Assembly: GCF_900142955.1 (NCBI RefSeq)
Contig: NZ_FRCP01000005.1
Coordinates: 608,633-672,632, forward strand
DNA from: Anaerosporobacter mobilis DSM 15930
GTDB taxonomy: Bacteria > Bacillota > Clostridia > Lachnospirales > Lachnospiraceae
Reading direction: 5' to 3'
DNA length: 64,000 nt
This document shows, piece by piece, positions 17,442 through 25,888 of this stretch (positions are counted from its first letter, which is position 1; every line of letters starts with the position of its first letter). The notes beneath the pieces were generated by a model. That model was not told where the DNA came from. It did not search any database and was given only the letters and a program-made list of their open reading frames with translations. The translations under genes and the position numbers were made by a program.

Positions 17442-18329
17442 TCAATTACTACCATACATTCTACCAATCAACAAGGAACGGATTCTTCTAGGAACTATAA
17501 GTGCAGCTTTATTATGAATACCTGGAAGTATAACATTCTTTCCCTTCATCAGTCCACGAAAACCAGCATCTGCAACCTCTTCTGCTGACATGGATAGTTT
17601 TAGCTGTTGCTTTCCCGCACGCCTTGCAAAATCGGAAACCGTTGCTCCCGGACACAAGGTACTAACTGTAACCCCATATCTTTTAACCTCTACTCGCAAC
17701 GCTTGAGAAAAATTCAATACAAAAGATTTGGTTGCATAATAAGTTCCTATATATGGTCCTGGTTGGAACGCTCCATTTGATGCAACATTCAGGATTTTTC
17801 CAGATTTGCTGCTCACCATGGCCTTTGCAAAACAGTGTGTTAACAAAACGAGATTATTCATATTAAGTATCATAATTTCCTCTTGTAGCTTTCTCTCACT
17901 TCGAATAAATTCTCCTGCATATCCAATTCCAGCATTATTAATAAGTATACCAACTTCTATATTCATAGCTTGTACCTTCTGATACAGCTCTTTTGCTGCT
18001 CCAATTTTGCTAAGATCCTGAACAATCTTAATAATCTTCTCGGAACTTGAATCGACCTTGTTACACGCAGTCTGCTCATTAACATTAGGATAACTAGCTT
18101 TTTCGCTATTAGCTTTTTCACTGTTATTAGCTTTACTATTATTAACTTTACTGTTATTAGCTTTTTTTTCACAATTTAATAGATTGTCTTTTAACTCAGT
18201 ACATACACGACTTAGCTTTTCATCATTAGAAGATACCAGTATAACTGGGTACCCTTCACTTAAAAAACGCTTTGCAAACTCGTAGCCAATCCCACTTGAT
18301 GCACCTGTAATTAACACATATGGTTTCAT
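17442..18329 (-). CDS. Short-chain dehydrogenase/reductase with repetitive insert
   Basis: The 295-residue protein has the SDR nucleotide motif TGASSGIG (residues 8-15), LINNAGIGYAG, a catalytic Ser in LNVASNGAFQ and the YATK active-site Tyr/Lys. The fold resembles the DltE/YqjQ branch of NAD(P)-dependent oxidoreductases; the substrate is unknown. Residues about 57-79 are an insert of repeated NNSK/NSEK units between helix C and strand 4, encoded by a tandem 15-18 bp DNA repeat at 18093-18161, which makes the protein longer than the usual 260 residues. It is a single gene upstream of rubrerythrin, with GGAAAGGAAGGATG near the start region. Confidence 0.88.
   Translation of the reverse strand: MKPYVLITGASSGIGYEFAKRFLSEGYPVILVSSNDEKLSRVCTELKDNLLNCEKKANNSKVNNSKANNSEKANSEKASYPNVNEQTACNKVDSSSEKIIKIVQDLSKIGAAKELYQKVQAMNIEVGILINNAGIGYAGEFIRSERKLQEEIMILNMNNLVLLTHCFAKAMVSSKSGKILNVASNGAFQPGPYIGTYYATKSFVLNFSQALRVEVKRYGVTVSTLCPGATVSDFARRAGKQQLKLSMSAEEVADAGFRGLMKGKNVILPGIHNKAALIVPRRIRSLLIGRMYGSN
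18093..18161 (-). repeat. In-frame coding minisatellite in the SDR gene
   Basis: On the minus strand consecutive units AATAACAGTAAAGTT, AATAATAGTAAAGCT, AATAACAGTGAAAAAGCT and AATAGCGAAAAAGCT repeat with lengths of 15, 15, 18 and 15 bp. All changes keep the frame and encode NNSKV, NNSKA, NNSEKA and NSEKA. The unit length being a multiple of three suggests copy-number change without loss of function. Confidence 0.8.
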
Positions 18330-18541
18330 AGGCTTCCTTCATCCTTCCTTTCCCGCTAGCCCTCGCTTATCTATATTGTACACTACTTTACTATTTGATA
18401 CTATGATACTATATAACTGTTTCATCTGATAATATAAGTAGAAAGCACTCTTCCATTGAAAGGTTTTATATGATATCCTTTTCTATAGATGATTTATATC
18501 ATATATATATTACAAAAGATTTATCTACAAAGGAGTTACAC

Positions 18542-19606
18542 ATGAAAATACAAAAACGTCTATATCTAGTATTAGCTGTATTCTTAGTTTTCTTCCTAGG
18601 AGGTTGTTCACTCGAAACCAACAGTACAGATGCAACTAATCCTTCTAATGCTATGAAAGTTCATTACATCGACACGGGAGAATCTGACTCGATTTTAATT
18701 GAATCGGAGGGTCATTATATGCTAATCGATGCAGGAGATGTTGATGATAAGGACACCATTGTTAATTATCTGAAAGAACACAAAGTTGAGAAACTAGATT
18801 ATTTTATCTTAACCCACCCTCATGCAGATCACATTGGTGCTGCTTCTGAAGTTGTTAATACATTTTCCATTGGTAAGATTATCATGTCACCAAAAACAAA
18901 TAATACGAAAGTATTTGAAACTTTGCTAGATACCATTGCTAAGAAGAACCTTAAGATAACAAAACCTGTTGTGGGTGATTCCTATACGATTGGAAATGCA
19001 AAGTTCACTATATTCGCACCTAACTCTATGGATTATGGTTCGAACCTAAATAATTATTCCATCGGCCTACGATTAGTAAATGGAGATAACAGTTTTCTAT
19101 TCATTGGCGATTCGGAAACCGAAGCTATAGCAGATATACTAGCAAGCAGACAGACACTTGATTCTGATGTTCTTCTTTGTGGACATCATGGTAGCAAAAC
19201 AAGTACTACCGCTGATTTATTAAAAGCCGTTACACCTACTTATGCCGTAATCAGTGTTGGCGATAACTCATATGGTCACCCTAGTGACTCAACCCTTAGT
19301 TTATTAAAGAAAAACAATATTAAAACCTATCGTACGGATGAAAATGGAACGATTATAGCGACGAGTACTGGTAGCAAAATCACTTTCAGTGCGAAAGCTA
19401 CCGATCTAAGTAACGCTAACACTTCAGATTCAAACAAAGATGATGCCACTAGTAATAAATCAAATGTCGTTTATATTACGGATTCTGGTAATAAGTATCA
19501 TAAATCAGAATGTAGTTACCTTAAGAATACCAAAACAAAAACTACAGTTGAGAAAGCAAAAAATGCAGGCTATGAACCTTGCAAGATATGCAAACCAGCT
19601 AGTTAA
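18542..19606 (+). CDS. ComEC-like metallo-beta-lactamase-fold lipoprotein
   Basis: The ATG at 18542 follows CAAAGGAGTTACAC and gives 354 residues; an earlier in-frame ATG at 18470 lacks a site. The start MKIQKRLYLVLAVFL leads to a lipobox FFLGGC, so it should be an outward-facing lipoprotein. A metallo-beta-lactamase domain (residues about 35-285) has the metal motif THPHADHIGA and further ligands in FIGDSETEA and LCGHHGSKTS. This is the soluble domain found at the end of ComEC competence proteins, probably a nuclease. The C-terminal 45 residues hold YHKSECSYL and EPCKICKPA, a Cys/His module seen with these proteins. The DUF3006 gene follows by 36 bp. Confidence 0.88.
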   Translation: MKIQKRLYLVLAVFLVFFLGGCSLETNSTDATNPSNAMKVHYIDTGESDSILIESEGHYMLIDAGDVDDKDTIVNYLKEHKVEKLDYFILTHPHADHIGAASEVVNTFSIGKIIMSPKTNNTKVFETLLDTIAKKNLKITKPVVGDSYTIGNAKFTIFAPNSMDYGSNLNNYSIGLRLVNGDNSFLFIGDSETEAIADILASRQTLDSDVLLCGHHGSKTSTTADLLKAVTPTYAVISVGDNSYGHPSDSTLSLLKKNNIKTYRTDENGTIIATSTGSKITFSAKATDLSNANTSDSNKDDATSNKSNVVYITDSGNKYHKSECSYLKNTKTKTTVEKAKNAGYEPCKICKPAS

Positions 19607-19642
19607 GTCGATTACGTAGTTGACCTTAGAAAGGAGTTTATA

Positions 19643-19858
19643 ATGACATATATCATAGATCGTTTTGAAGGTTCTTTTGCTGTGTGTGAACAAGAGAATG
19701 GTAGTTTCATTACCATTCCTCGCTTTCACTTACCAAAGGAGGCAAAAGAAGGCGATTGTATTCAATATATTGATAATACTTATACAATTAACGAAGATGA
19801 AACGAATGCCAGAAGTATCCGAATCCAAGAAAAATTGAATTCTCTTTGGGAAGACTAG
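19643..19858 (+). CDS. DUF3006 family small protein
   Basis: The 71-residue protein (MTYIIDRFEGSFAVCEQENG start, GDCIQYIDNTY in the middle) matches the pattern of the DUF3006 family, a small beta-rich fold of unknown function. GAAAGGAGTTTATA precedes the ATG. DUF3006 genes are often found beside ComEC-like metallo-beta-lactamase genes, as here, which suggests a joint role, perhaps in handling extracellular DNA. Function cannot be read from the sequence. Confidence 0.8.
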   Translation: MTYIIDRFEGSFAVCEQENGSFITIPRFHLPKEAKEGDCIQYIDNTYTINEDETNARSIRIQEKLNSLWED

Positions 19859-19860
19859 CA

Positions 19861-19930
19861 AAAAGTTGCTGATACAAAGTTAACTGATTATAAACTCAGC
19901 AAACGGTTAACTATTGTAACAGCAACTTTT
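19861..19930. terminator. Bidirectional terminator between convergent genes
   Basis: Arms AAAAGTTGCTG (19861-19871) and CAGCAACTTTT (19920-19930) enclose a second pair of GTTAAC-containing sequences. The element lies 2 bp after the DUF3006 stop and 10 bp from the end of the convergent GH105 gene. The A/T runs at both ends fit termination in both directions. Confidence 0.75.
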
Positions 19931-19940
19931 CACTTATCAA

Positions 19941-21080
19941 TTATTTATCTAAACATAACATCTCCGTATAAGCAAGTAGGAATGGTCCTACTCCTTTGGC
20001 ATCATCCTTAACGATTGGTTCTGACATGTAATAATCATATGTACCTGGACGATTTCCAGCTCCACCTAGACCCGCTACTAAACAGATTCCTCCAAGGTGC
20101 AGGTTTCCTTCTTCGATATTAAGATACTTATCACAAACACCATTAAAGGCTTTCATACCATATGCTGTATATGATTCTGGTAGGAAGCCTAATCTTACCC
20201 CTTTTAATAAAGCATATGCCATAATGGAACTGCCACTGGTTTCAAGATAGTTATGTTTCATACCACCAAGATTAACAACTTGATACCACATACCACTTTC
20301 GTCTTGGTAACGTAACATGGAATCCATTAAATCCACGAAGATCTTTTTCATCTTCTCGTATGGCTCACTTGCAGATGGATCTGCTTTATCCAGTGTATCA
20401 AGTAATGCCATCGCATACCAACCAAGTGCACGTAACCAATAATTTGAAGATAATCCAGTCACCTTATCACACCAAAACATCTCTCTAGAAGAATCATAGG
20501 CATGGAAGTATAAACCCGTTCTTTCATCTCGCATGTTCTTAACTACCTGAAAGAACTGGTTATAGATATCATCATAATTCTTCTTCTCATTAAATCTAGT
20601 TTCATATTCCATATAGAAGGGTTGTCCCATATATAACCCATCTAACCAAACTTGATTTGGGTAGATGTTCTTATGCCAGAAGTTGCCTTCACTGGTACGA
20701 GGCATCTTTTCAATCTGACTATAAACCAAGTCAATTGCTTTTCTGTATTTTTCTTTACCTGTTAAATCATATAATTCAAATAATGTCTTTCCTGCATTTA
20801 CATTGTCAATGTTTAGTTCTTCTACCGAGTACCCATCAATACTTCCATCTTCTCTAACACGATAGTCAATGAACTCATCTGCGAATTTGAAGTATTTCTT
20901 CTCCCCAGTGATTGCATACATCTCAAGAATCGCTTTAATCATGCAACCGTCAATATAATTCCAATCAGCTGGTTTTCCTTCTAGAATCTTTTCAATATTC
21001 CAAATTGGTTTTTCTGGTGTACTCTTCTCTAGTAACTCATCAATATACTTAAATATGTTGTCTTGCAAAACCTTATCCAT
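19941..21080 (-). CDS. Unsaturated rhamnogalacturonyl/glucuronyl hydrolase, GH105
   Basis: The 379-residue enzyme has the (alpha/alpha)6 barrel pattern of GH88/GH105 with the catalytic-Asp segment QVWLDGLYMGQPFYMEYE (residues about 146-163), LRALGWYAMALLDTLD and SGSSIMAYALLKG. Such YteR/YesR-type enzymes release the 4,5-unsaturated uronic acid left by pectate or rhamnogalacturonan lyases. There is no signal peptide, so it works on imported oligosaccharides. It is monocistronic, but its promoter carries the same 16-bp operator as the pectin operon at 60651, so the LacI protein at 60974 probably controls it. It is a paralogue of the GH105 gene at 57912. Confidence 0.92.
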   Translation of the reverse strand: MDKVLQDNIFKYIDELLEKSTPEKPIWNIEKILEGKPADWNYIDGCMIKAILEMYAITGEKKYFKFADEFIDYRVREDGSIDGYSVEELNIDNVNAGKTLFELYDLTGKEKYRKAIDLVYSQIEKMPRTSEGNFWHKNIYPNQVWLDGLYMGQPFYMEYETRFNEKKNYDDIYNQFFQVVKNMRDERTGLYFHAYDSSREMFWCDKVTGLSSNYWLRALGWYAMALLDTLDKADPSASEPYEKMKKIFVDLMDSMLRYQDESGMWYQVVNLGGMKHNYLETSGSSIMAYALLKGVRLGFLPESYTAYGMKAFNGVCDKYLNIEEGNLHLGGICLVAGLGGAGNRPGTYDYYMSEPIVKDDAKGVGPFLLAYTEMLCLDK

Positions 21081-21107
21081 ACTTCTCTTTCCTCTTTTCT
21101 TTCTAAA

Positions 21108-21165
21108 ATGTAAGCACTTACATAAACTTAATACTATAATAGTATATGCAACGCCTACCTGTCAA
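21108..21165 (-). promoter_or_regulatory. GH105 promoter with LacI-type operator
   Basis: On the minus strand TTGACA (21160-21165), 18 bp, and TATTAT (21136-21141) form a promoter. The operator ATGTAAGCACTTACAT (21108-21123) lies just downstream of the expected start. The identical 16-mer on the opposite strand sits at the same place in the binding-protein promoter at 60651-60666. A LacI-family repressor bound here would block transcription. Confidence 0.8.
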
Positions 21166-21221
21166 ATAGTTCTCAAAAGAGTCACATAAAAGTATGTTTA
21201 ATGTATAATAAATGTTCGAAT

Positions 21222-21449
21222 TTATTCATCGAATTCTACGATAACATAATACCCTCGATCTGTTTTTTCTATTTCTTTCACAATCCCAAACTTTGATTTA
21301 ATACGTTCTCCTGGTCCAATACAGCCCGACATAGCAACTGCCGGTTCTATGATATAGTAATAGTGAAACGATTTCTTCTCTAAGATTTCAACCTTATCAC
21401 CAGCTTTTACAAGATTCTCTCTCTCCATCTTGAATTTAACTTCTCTCAT
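21222..21449 (-). CDS. Small conserved-looking protein of unknown function
   Basis: A 75-residue acidic protein with a likely beta-barrel pattern (AGDKVEILEKKSFHYYYII, FGIVKEIEKTDRGYYVIVEF). GAAAGGAGTATTATTATA precedes the ATG, supporting a real gene. It follows the CpXC gene by 34 bp and the chemoreceptor gene before that, so it is the last gene of a three-gene unit. I do not recognise the family. A role linked to the chemoreceptor is possible from position only. Confidence 0.65.
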   Translation of the reverse strand: MREVKFKMERENLVKAGDKVEILEKKSFHYYYIIEPAVAMSGCIGPGERIKSKFGIVKEIEKTDRGYYVIVEFDE

Positions 21450-21483
21450 ATTATAATAATACTCCTTTCAAAGAACAGGAGAC

Positions 21484-22092
21484 TTATACAACCTGAGCCC
21501 CTGCCCAATTCAAATCAATACAATACACATCCTCCTCAAGTGGTGGTAATTCATCTGTCACGATATTTAATACATTCTGATACATTGCTTGGTCAATATC
21601 TATTCCGTCAATATCTTCTTTGTACATTAATGTGAATTCCAAGCTTCCATGCTCACTTCTACGATAGAAAAAGATATCTTGAATCGTATCATTCTCTACA
21701 TGTATCTTTGCAAATGTTATTAATTTTAGTAATTCGATCGCTCGGTCGTTCAGATTTGCTTCAAATACACGTACTTTCTCTACGAAAGTGTCTGCTGTTT
21801 TGCATAATCTCATCGTAAAATCTTTGAACATTTCCTTCTCATCTTCTGTGATGCAACTTACATCACTAGCATTTGGGCGCAAAAACACCACGAATTCCTT
21901 CTCTATGTTACAGTAATACGTTGGGTAGACTAACTTAACTTTATGACCACAACTTTCACAGTCCCATTGTAAAAAAGAGGCACTCATAACTTCCTCTTTC
22001 TTATTAGGGCCTAATTGTTCATAACAAGTTACCATATGTTCCGATTTACAACTTGGACATGTGAATGGGATCTTTTTTTCTATACTTTCCAT
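21484..22092 (-). CDS. CpXC domain protein (zinc-ribbon-like)
   Basis: From the ATG at 22092 (GAGAAGT upstream; a TTG three codons earlier is weaker) the protein has 202 residues. Its N-terminus holds CPSCKSEH and WDCESCGHKV, four cysteines arranged like a zinc ribbon and typical of the CpXC family found in Firmicutes. The rest is mixed alpha/beta with an acidic C-terminus. The function of the family is unknown. It starts within about 15 bp of the chemoreceptor stop, so the two are co-transcribed and probably coupled. Confidence 0.8.
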   Translation of the reverse strand: MESIEKKIPFTCPSCKSEHMVTCYEQLGPNKKEEVMSASFLQWDCESCGHKVKLVYPTYYCNIEKEFVVFLRPNASDVSCITEDEKEMFKDFTMRLCKTADTFVEKVRVFEANLNDRAIELLKLITFAKIHVENDTIQDIFFYRRSEHGSLEFTLMYKEDIDGIDIDQAMYQNVLNIVTDELPPLEEDVYCIDLNWAGAQVV

Positions 22093-22105
22093 ACTTCTCA
22101 ACTTT

Positions 22106-23575
22106 CTATTTGAATATTCTAATCTGTTTTGCTGTCATTGAATCAATTGTTGCTACGATTTTTTCAAGTAACGCTAATAATTTCTCTGACAATGCAATTG
22201 TTTGCTCATACTGTTGTTTTGCCTTACTTTCATCATGGGCCCTAACGTAACCAAGAATCGTGTCTCCCATTGCGTGGAATTCTTTGTGCAGTTTGTCCAC
22301 TTCTCTCCAATCATCAATGATTGCAGGATGATCGATATGAATTGCATGATAGAAATGTCCGAAAGCACATTTGTTAGAGTTTGTCTGAATAGGTAGCACT
22401 TTCATATTCTCAACGATTATACTCATATTCGCAAGCCAATCTTTATGTGCTTTCATGGCTTTTTCAATAGCAGTTCTAAGCTCATCATTTGTTACCGCAT
22501 GTTTTCCAGAACGTAACCCTTCATACAAGGAAGAAACGATTTCCGTTAATTGATCATCTATTTTTGAGATGCCCTTTGCAAAAGTAACACTTTCAACAGC
22601 ATCTTTATGAATACTCTTAGTCATCTCGCTTAATTGTTGTGCATCATCGCTTGAACTCTCCATTGCTATATTAATCTCTGTAGCTGCAACTTTAATTCCC
22701 TGCATAGAAGTATACACGGTATCGACGTTTTCTATAACATCTTCTAATACTTGTATGTTACTTCCTATTGTTTGTGATACCGCATCTATCTTCTCACTCA
22801 TCTGACTTGTTGAAGTTAAAGCGCGCTCCATACTAGCTTTTCCTTCTTCTGCTGCTGTATGAATACTTGACACGAAACCTCTCATACCTTCTAAGTTATC
22901 TTTCGTATTGTCAGCAAGATTACGAACTTCTTCTGCCACAACAGCAAATCCCTTACCATGTTCTCCAGCTCTTGCTGCTTCAATCGCTGCATTTAATGCT
23001 AGAAGATTTGTCTGGTTAGCGATGCCTTGTACACTATCAACAATTTTACCAACGGCAACAGCTAGTTCAACTAACTGTTCAATCTTGTCATTCATCTCTT
23101 TTGTATCAGTAACTACTTCTTCCTTTAATGATTCAACTTCTACAAGAAGTTCTCTACTTTCGCTGTTCTTAGTCGACAGATTCTTTGAATCATTCGATAG
23201 ATTCTCAAGTGTCACTGTTGTTTGATCTATTGTATCTGTAACCTGATTCATTGTTGCTGTAGTTTCTTCGACAATCGCAAGATTTGAAGCACTAAGAGCT
23301 TCCAGATCTTTCGCAAAATCCATCAATTGATTTGAGATATGTGTCATTCCTACATCGAAACTACTTAATGTAGCTGCTACTTCAAGTACACCTTTCGCTG
23401 CTTGTGACATTCTCCTTTCATTGACTAATAATTGGTCAAAACGTTCAATAACCTTCTTATGTACGGGATGATCACTCCTTGGCAAAGTTACTTCTTTTCC
23501 TGCTAATGCCTCATCTACATACTCCAATAACCCTACCATTTCGCAACAAGATTTTGTCTTTTTAGAAAAAACCAT
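22106..23575 (-). CDS. Soluble methyl-accepting chemotaxis protein with CZB domain
   Basis: The 489-residue protein has no membrane segment, so it is a cytoplasmic chemoreceptor. The signalling tip is IANQTNLLALNAAIEAARAG then GKGFAVVAEEVRNLA (residues about 190-225), flanked by long coiled coils. The C-terminal 115 residues form a chemoreceptor zinc-binding (CZB) domain with HKDWLANM, NKCAFGHFYHAIH and LHKEFHAMG, supplying the His3/Cys ligands. CZB receptors sense zinc or oxidants acting on the zinc-bound Cys. It heads an operon with the CpXC protein and a small protein, an unusual context. Confidence 0.92.
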   Translation of the reverse strand: MVFSKKTKSCCEMVGLLEYVDEALAGKEVTLPRSDHPVHKKVIERFDQLLVNERRMSQAAKGVLEVAATLSSFDVGMTHISNQLMDFAKDLEALSASNLAIVEETTATMNQVTDTIDQTTVTLENLSNDSKNLSTKNSESRELLVEVESLKEEVVTDTKEMNDKIEQLVELAVAVGKIVDSVQGIANQTNLLALNAAIEAARAGEHGKGFAVVAEEVRNLADNTKDNLEGMRGFVSSIHTAAEEGKASMERALTSTSQMSEKIDAVSQTIGSNIQVLEDVIENVDTVYTSMQGIKVAATEINIAMESSSDDAQQLSEMTKSIHKDAVESVTFAKGISKIDDQLTEIVSSLYEGLRSGKHAVTNDELRTAIEKAMKAHKDWLANMSIIVENMKVLPIQTNSNKCAFGHFYHAIHIDHPAIIDDWREVDKLHKEFHAMGDTILGYVRAHDESKAKQQYEQTIALSEKLLALLEKIVATIDSMTAKQIRIFK

Positions 23576-23721
23576 TTTAACTCCTCCTTCGTAATTCCTA
23601 TTATTATAAGCTAAACCTAATGGGTCCTGATACCTTCATTATAGAGTAATAGAATCAGAACCCGTATATCATTAATGATTAAATAAATTGACTTCTAATT
23701 CATACGTCAATTTGTAATTTT

Positions 23722-24279
23722 CTAGCGTACAGTTTGATAATCATACTCTGAAAATCTATGATAAAACGCTCCCATCTCGCCTAAGCTAAAACAGTATCGA
23801 AAAGAATCTAATACATCATTCTCATAGTAGATTACATAATCAAATTCTTCATCTACCGCTTTCTCACAAATAACGTTTGGCGACCTCTTCTTGAATACTT
23901 CTAGGATTTGTTCAATTGAACAGGTAGGTTCTTTCAACACTTCCATTAAATTAAGCAAAAAGGTACTTCCTTTCTTCTGCTCATGAACATACTTCGTTCC
24001 TTCTGCTGGTATACCGATGCAAAATCTCTCCTCATTATTGCTTAGATGCACCTTACCCAGATGGTCCTGAACCGTTTCACGCCATGCTATTAGAAACTCT
24101 TTCGCTTCTAATATAGTAGGTAGCGATAACTTCACAAGATGTTCTAACGAATCTCTATTATAATAGATTCGTATCATTTCCTCTGTATAGCCTAATTTCA
24201 CTTGCCATTCATGAATCGTATCAATAACATTATTCTCAAGCAGTTGGTATGCTTCCTCTTTGTTCATTCCAACCTCCAT
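23722..24279 (-). CDS. DUF3877-like protein of unknown function
   Basis: The 185-residue protein begins MEVGMNKEEAYQLLENNVID and contains HEWQVKLGYTEEMIRIYYNR. It resembles the DUF3877 family, small proteins of Lachnospiraceae with no known role; I hold that family call with moderate confidence. There is no signal peptide or membrane segment. Either ATG 24279 (GGGAGG upstream) or ATG 24267 (GGAGG upstream) could start it. It is leftmost of a minus-strand group with the ThrE genes, after a 45-bp gap. Confidence 0.6.
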   Translation of the reverse strand: MEVGMNKEEAYQLLENNVIDTIHEWQVKLGYTEEMIRIYYNRDSLEHLVKLSLPTILEAKEFLIAWRETVQDHLGKVHLSNNEERFCIGIPAEGTKYVHEQKKGSTFLLNLMEVLKEPTCSIEQILEVFKKRSPNVICEKAVDEEFDYVIYYENDVLDSFRYCFSLGEMGAFYHRFSEYDYQTVR

Positions 24280-24324
24280 CTTCTAAACCTCCCATCACTG
24301 TTGTCTCAACCTATTTTTATTATA

Positions 24325-24765
24325 TTATACTTGATCTCTCTTTGTAGTCCTTCGCTTGAAGAATTCTTGCGGTAACTCGAATACAAATGTAATTCCAAGA
24401 ACAATAGCAACCCCAATCTTGAATGTCTCAAATCCTTTCGCTGTTGCAAGACTATATTGTTCCATAATAGTATAGTATGCCGTCCAATAAATTCCTGCGC
24501 CTGGCACAAGAGGGAATATTCCAGATAACAAAAATATCGTTACTGGACAGCTCATCCTTGTTGCCAAATGCCTACTTAAATAAACAACTACACAAGTTGC
24601 TATAAAACAAGATATCACAATTCCAGCATATTTTGAAAAAATCAAATAAAAAAGCCAGCCTGTCCCTCCAACCAATCCGCACCATGGGTAATATCTCTTA
24701 GGAACACTAAATAGTAAGGAAAATGCAATCGTGCCAAATGTAGCGGCTATAAATTGTCCTATCAT
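24325..24765 (-). CDS. Threonine/serine exporter family, ThrE_2 (small) subunit
   Basis: A 146-residue membrane protein with four to five helices, including the conserved SGIFPLVPGAGIYWTAY turn. It corresponds to the DUF3815/ThrE_2 half of threonine/serine exporters, which in many Firmicutes are split into two genes as here. It overlaps the larger subunit by 4 bp. Together they should export threonine, serine or small peptides across the cytoplasmic membrane; the substrate is inferred from the family. Confidence 0.88.
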   Translation of the reverse strand: MIGQFIAATFGTIAFSLLFSVPKRYYPWCGLVGGTGWLFYLIFSKYAGIVISCFIATCVVVYLSRHLATRMSCPVTIFLLSGIFPLVPGAGIYWTAYYTIMEQYSLATAKGFETFKIGVAIVLGITFVFELPQEFFKRRTTKRDQV

Positions 24766-25538
24766 CCGATTCCCCCCATAACTTTATGATATACAGTAAT
24801 TACAATTCCAACCCCTAAAGCAATGCAGAATGCTATTAATAACGCATCCACTAATCGAACAATCCCACTAATATAGTCTTCATTAGATATATCTCGTATA
24901 GCATTCGTAAATGCCACACCCGGAACAAGCGGAATAATAGAACCTATTATAATATGATTTAGGTTGTCCCCCATTCCCAATCGGTATGCCAGAATCGATA
25001 GCGTTGTTGAAAACATGCCACCACTTAGATTTAACATAATCTTTGTCATTCGCTTCTTTCTCCTTGACATAATGCCAAGAAACACCCACAACAAACCTCC
25101 TACTAGGAATGCTGTAAGACTATCAAATATCGAACCTCCAAAGAGATATGCAAAACATCCACTACCAACACCCGCTGCAATAACCTGCGCTACTTTAGGG
25201 TTCTCAGGCATGTTTTGTATTTTATGTAGCTCTTCTATTGCCTCTCCCGGCGTGTATTTTCCCGTTTCTATTTCTCTAGACAGCTGGTTTACTGCTGCAA
25301 CTTTATCCAGATGTGCCGTACTTAGAGGAATATGCTTCACATTGGCATAGAAATGCTTATCATCCTTTTCCTCCGTAATGAATATTCCACTACTTAGTAC
25401 AAACGAACTATTCCCTTCCAATCCATATGATTTTGCTATTCGCTCAATCGTCTCCTCTACACGAAAAATCTCAGCACCATTCTGTAATAAAATCCTTCCA
25501 GCTAAAGCTGCGGCATCTAAGCCTTCATTACCCTCCAT
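24762..25538 (-). CDS. Threonine/serine exporter family, ThrE (DUF1212) subunit
   Basis: The 258-residue protein starts with a soluble domain (LAGRILLQNGAEIFRVEETIERI, residues about 10-115) and continues with five membrane helices containing GSIIPLVPGVAFTNAIRDI. These are hallmarks of the DUF1212 part of ThrE exporters. The stop overlaps the start of the partner gene by 4 bp, so the subunits are made together. No signal for regulation was seen in the 350 bp upstream. Confidence 0.9.
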   Translation of the reverse strand: MEGNEGLDAAALAGRILLQNGAEIFRVEETIERIAKSYGLEGNSSFVLSSGIFITEEKDDKHFYANVKHIPLSTAHLDKVAAVNQLSREIETGKYTPGEAIEELHKIQNMPENPKVAQVIAAGVGSGCFAYLFGGSIFDSLTAFLVGGLLWVFLGIMSRRKKRMTKIMLNLSGGMFSTTLSILAYRLGMGDNLNHIIIGSIIPLVPGVAFTNAIRDISNEDYISGIVRLVDALLIAFCIALGVGIVITVYHKVMGGIG

Positions 25539-25888
25539 CGTTTCACCCTTACCTCTATCAAAATATCAGTATTTCTTAAATTTATTACACAACATCTTTA
25601 GTCACGTCCTATATTATAACTAGTATAATAAATAAAATCTACTACATATTCTAAATGATATCAATAATTTATATCATGTATTTGCCGGCGTGGAACTATT
25701 TAACCAATATCCGTTGTAAAGGATCGAAAATGGCATAGATTTCAATCTAATTGTATAGTATAATTTGCTTGTCGAAAAAACAGAATATACGGTTACTACT
25801 GCAATCCACCGTAGCGATAAACTAGGATTTTAAAGCTGATGGATTTCATTAATTAACCCATGAATAGAACCACGAAAGGAAAACAACA
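25539..25888. other. Gene-free divergent region
   Basis: The stretch between the ThrE and GNAT genes holds a short ATGATAT/ATATCAT inverted repeat near 25651-25677 and a TATAAT at 25759-25764 that could serve the rightward gene, though without a convincing -35. I see no further gene, RNA or repeat in it. Confidence 0.35.

Noticed and set aside
21108..21123. Calling the operator a CcpA cre site
   Set aside because: It resembles cre but has CA instead of the central CG, and its exact recurrence beside the pectin LacI gene fits a dedicated repressor better. CcpA cross-binding remains possible.
23725..24279. Possible missing start or frameshift in the DUF3877-like gene
   Set aside because: The frame is continuous with two usable starts, each with a ribosome site.
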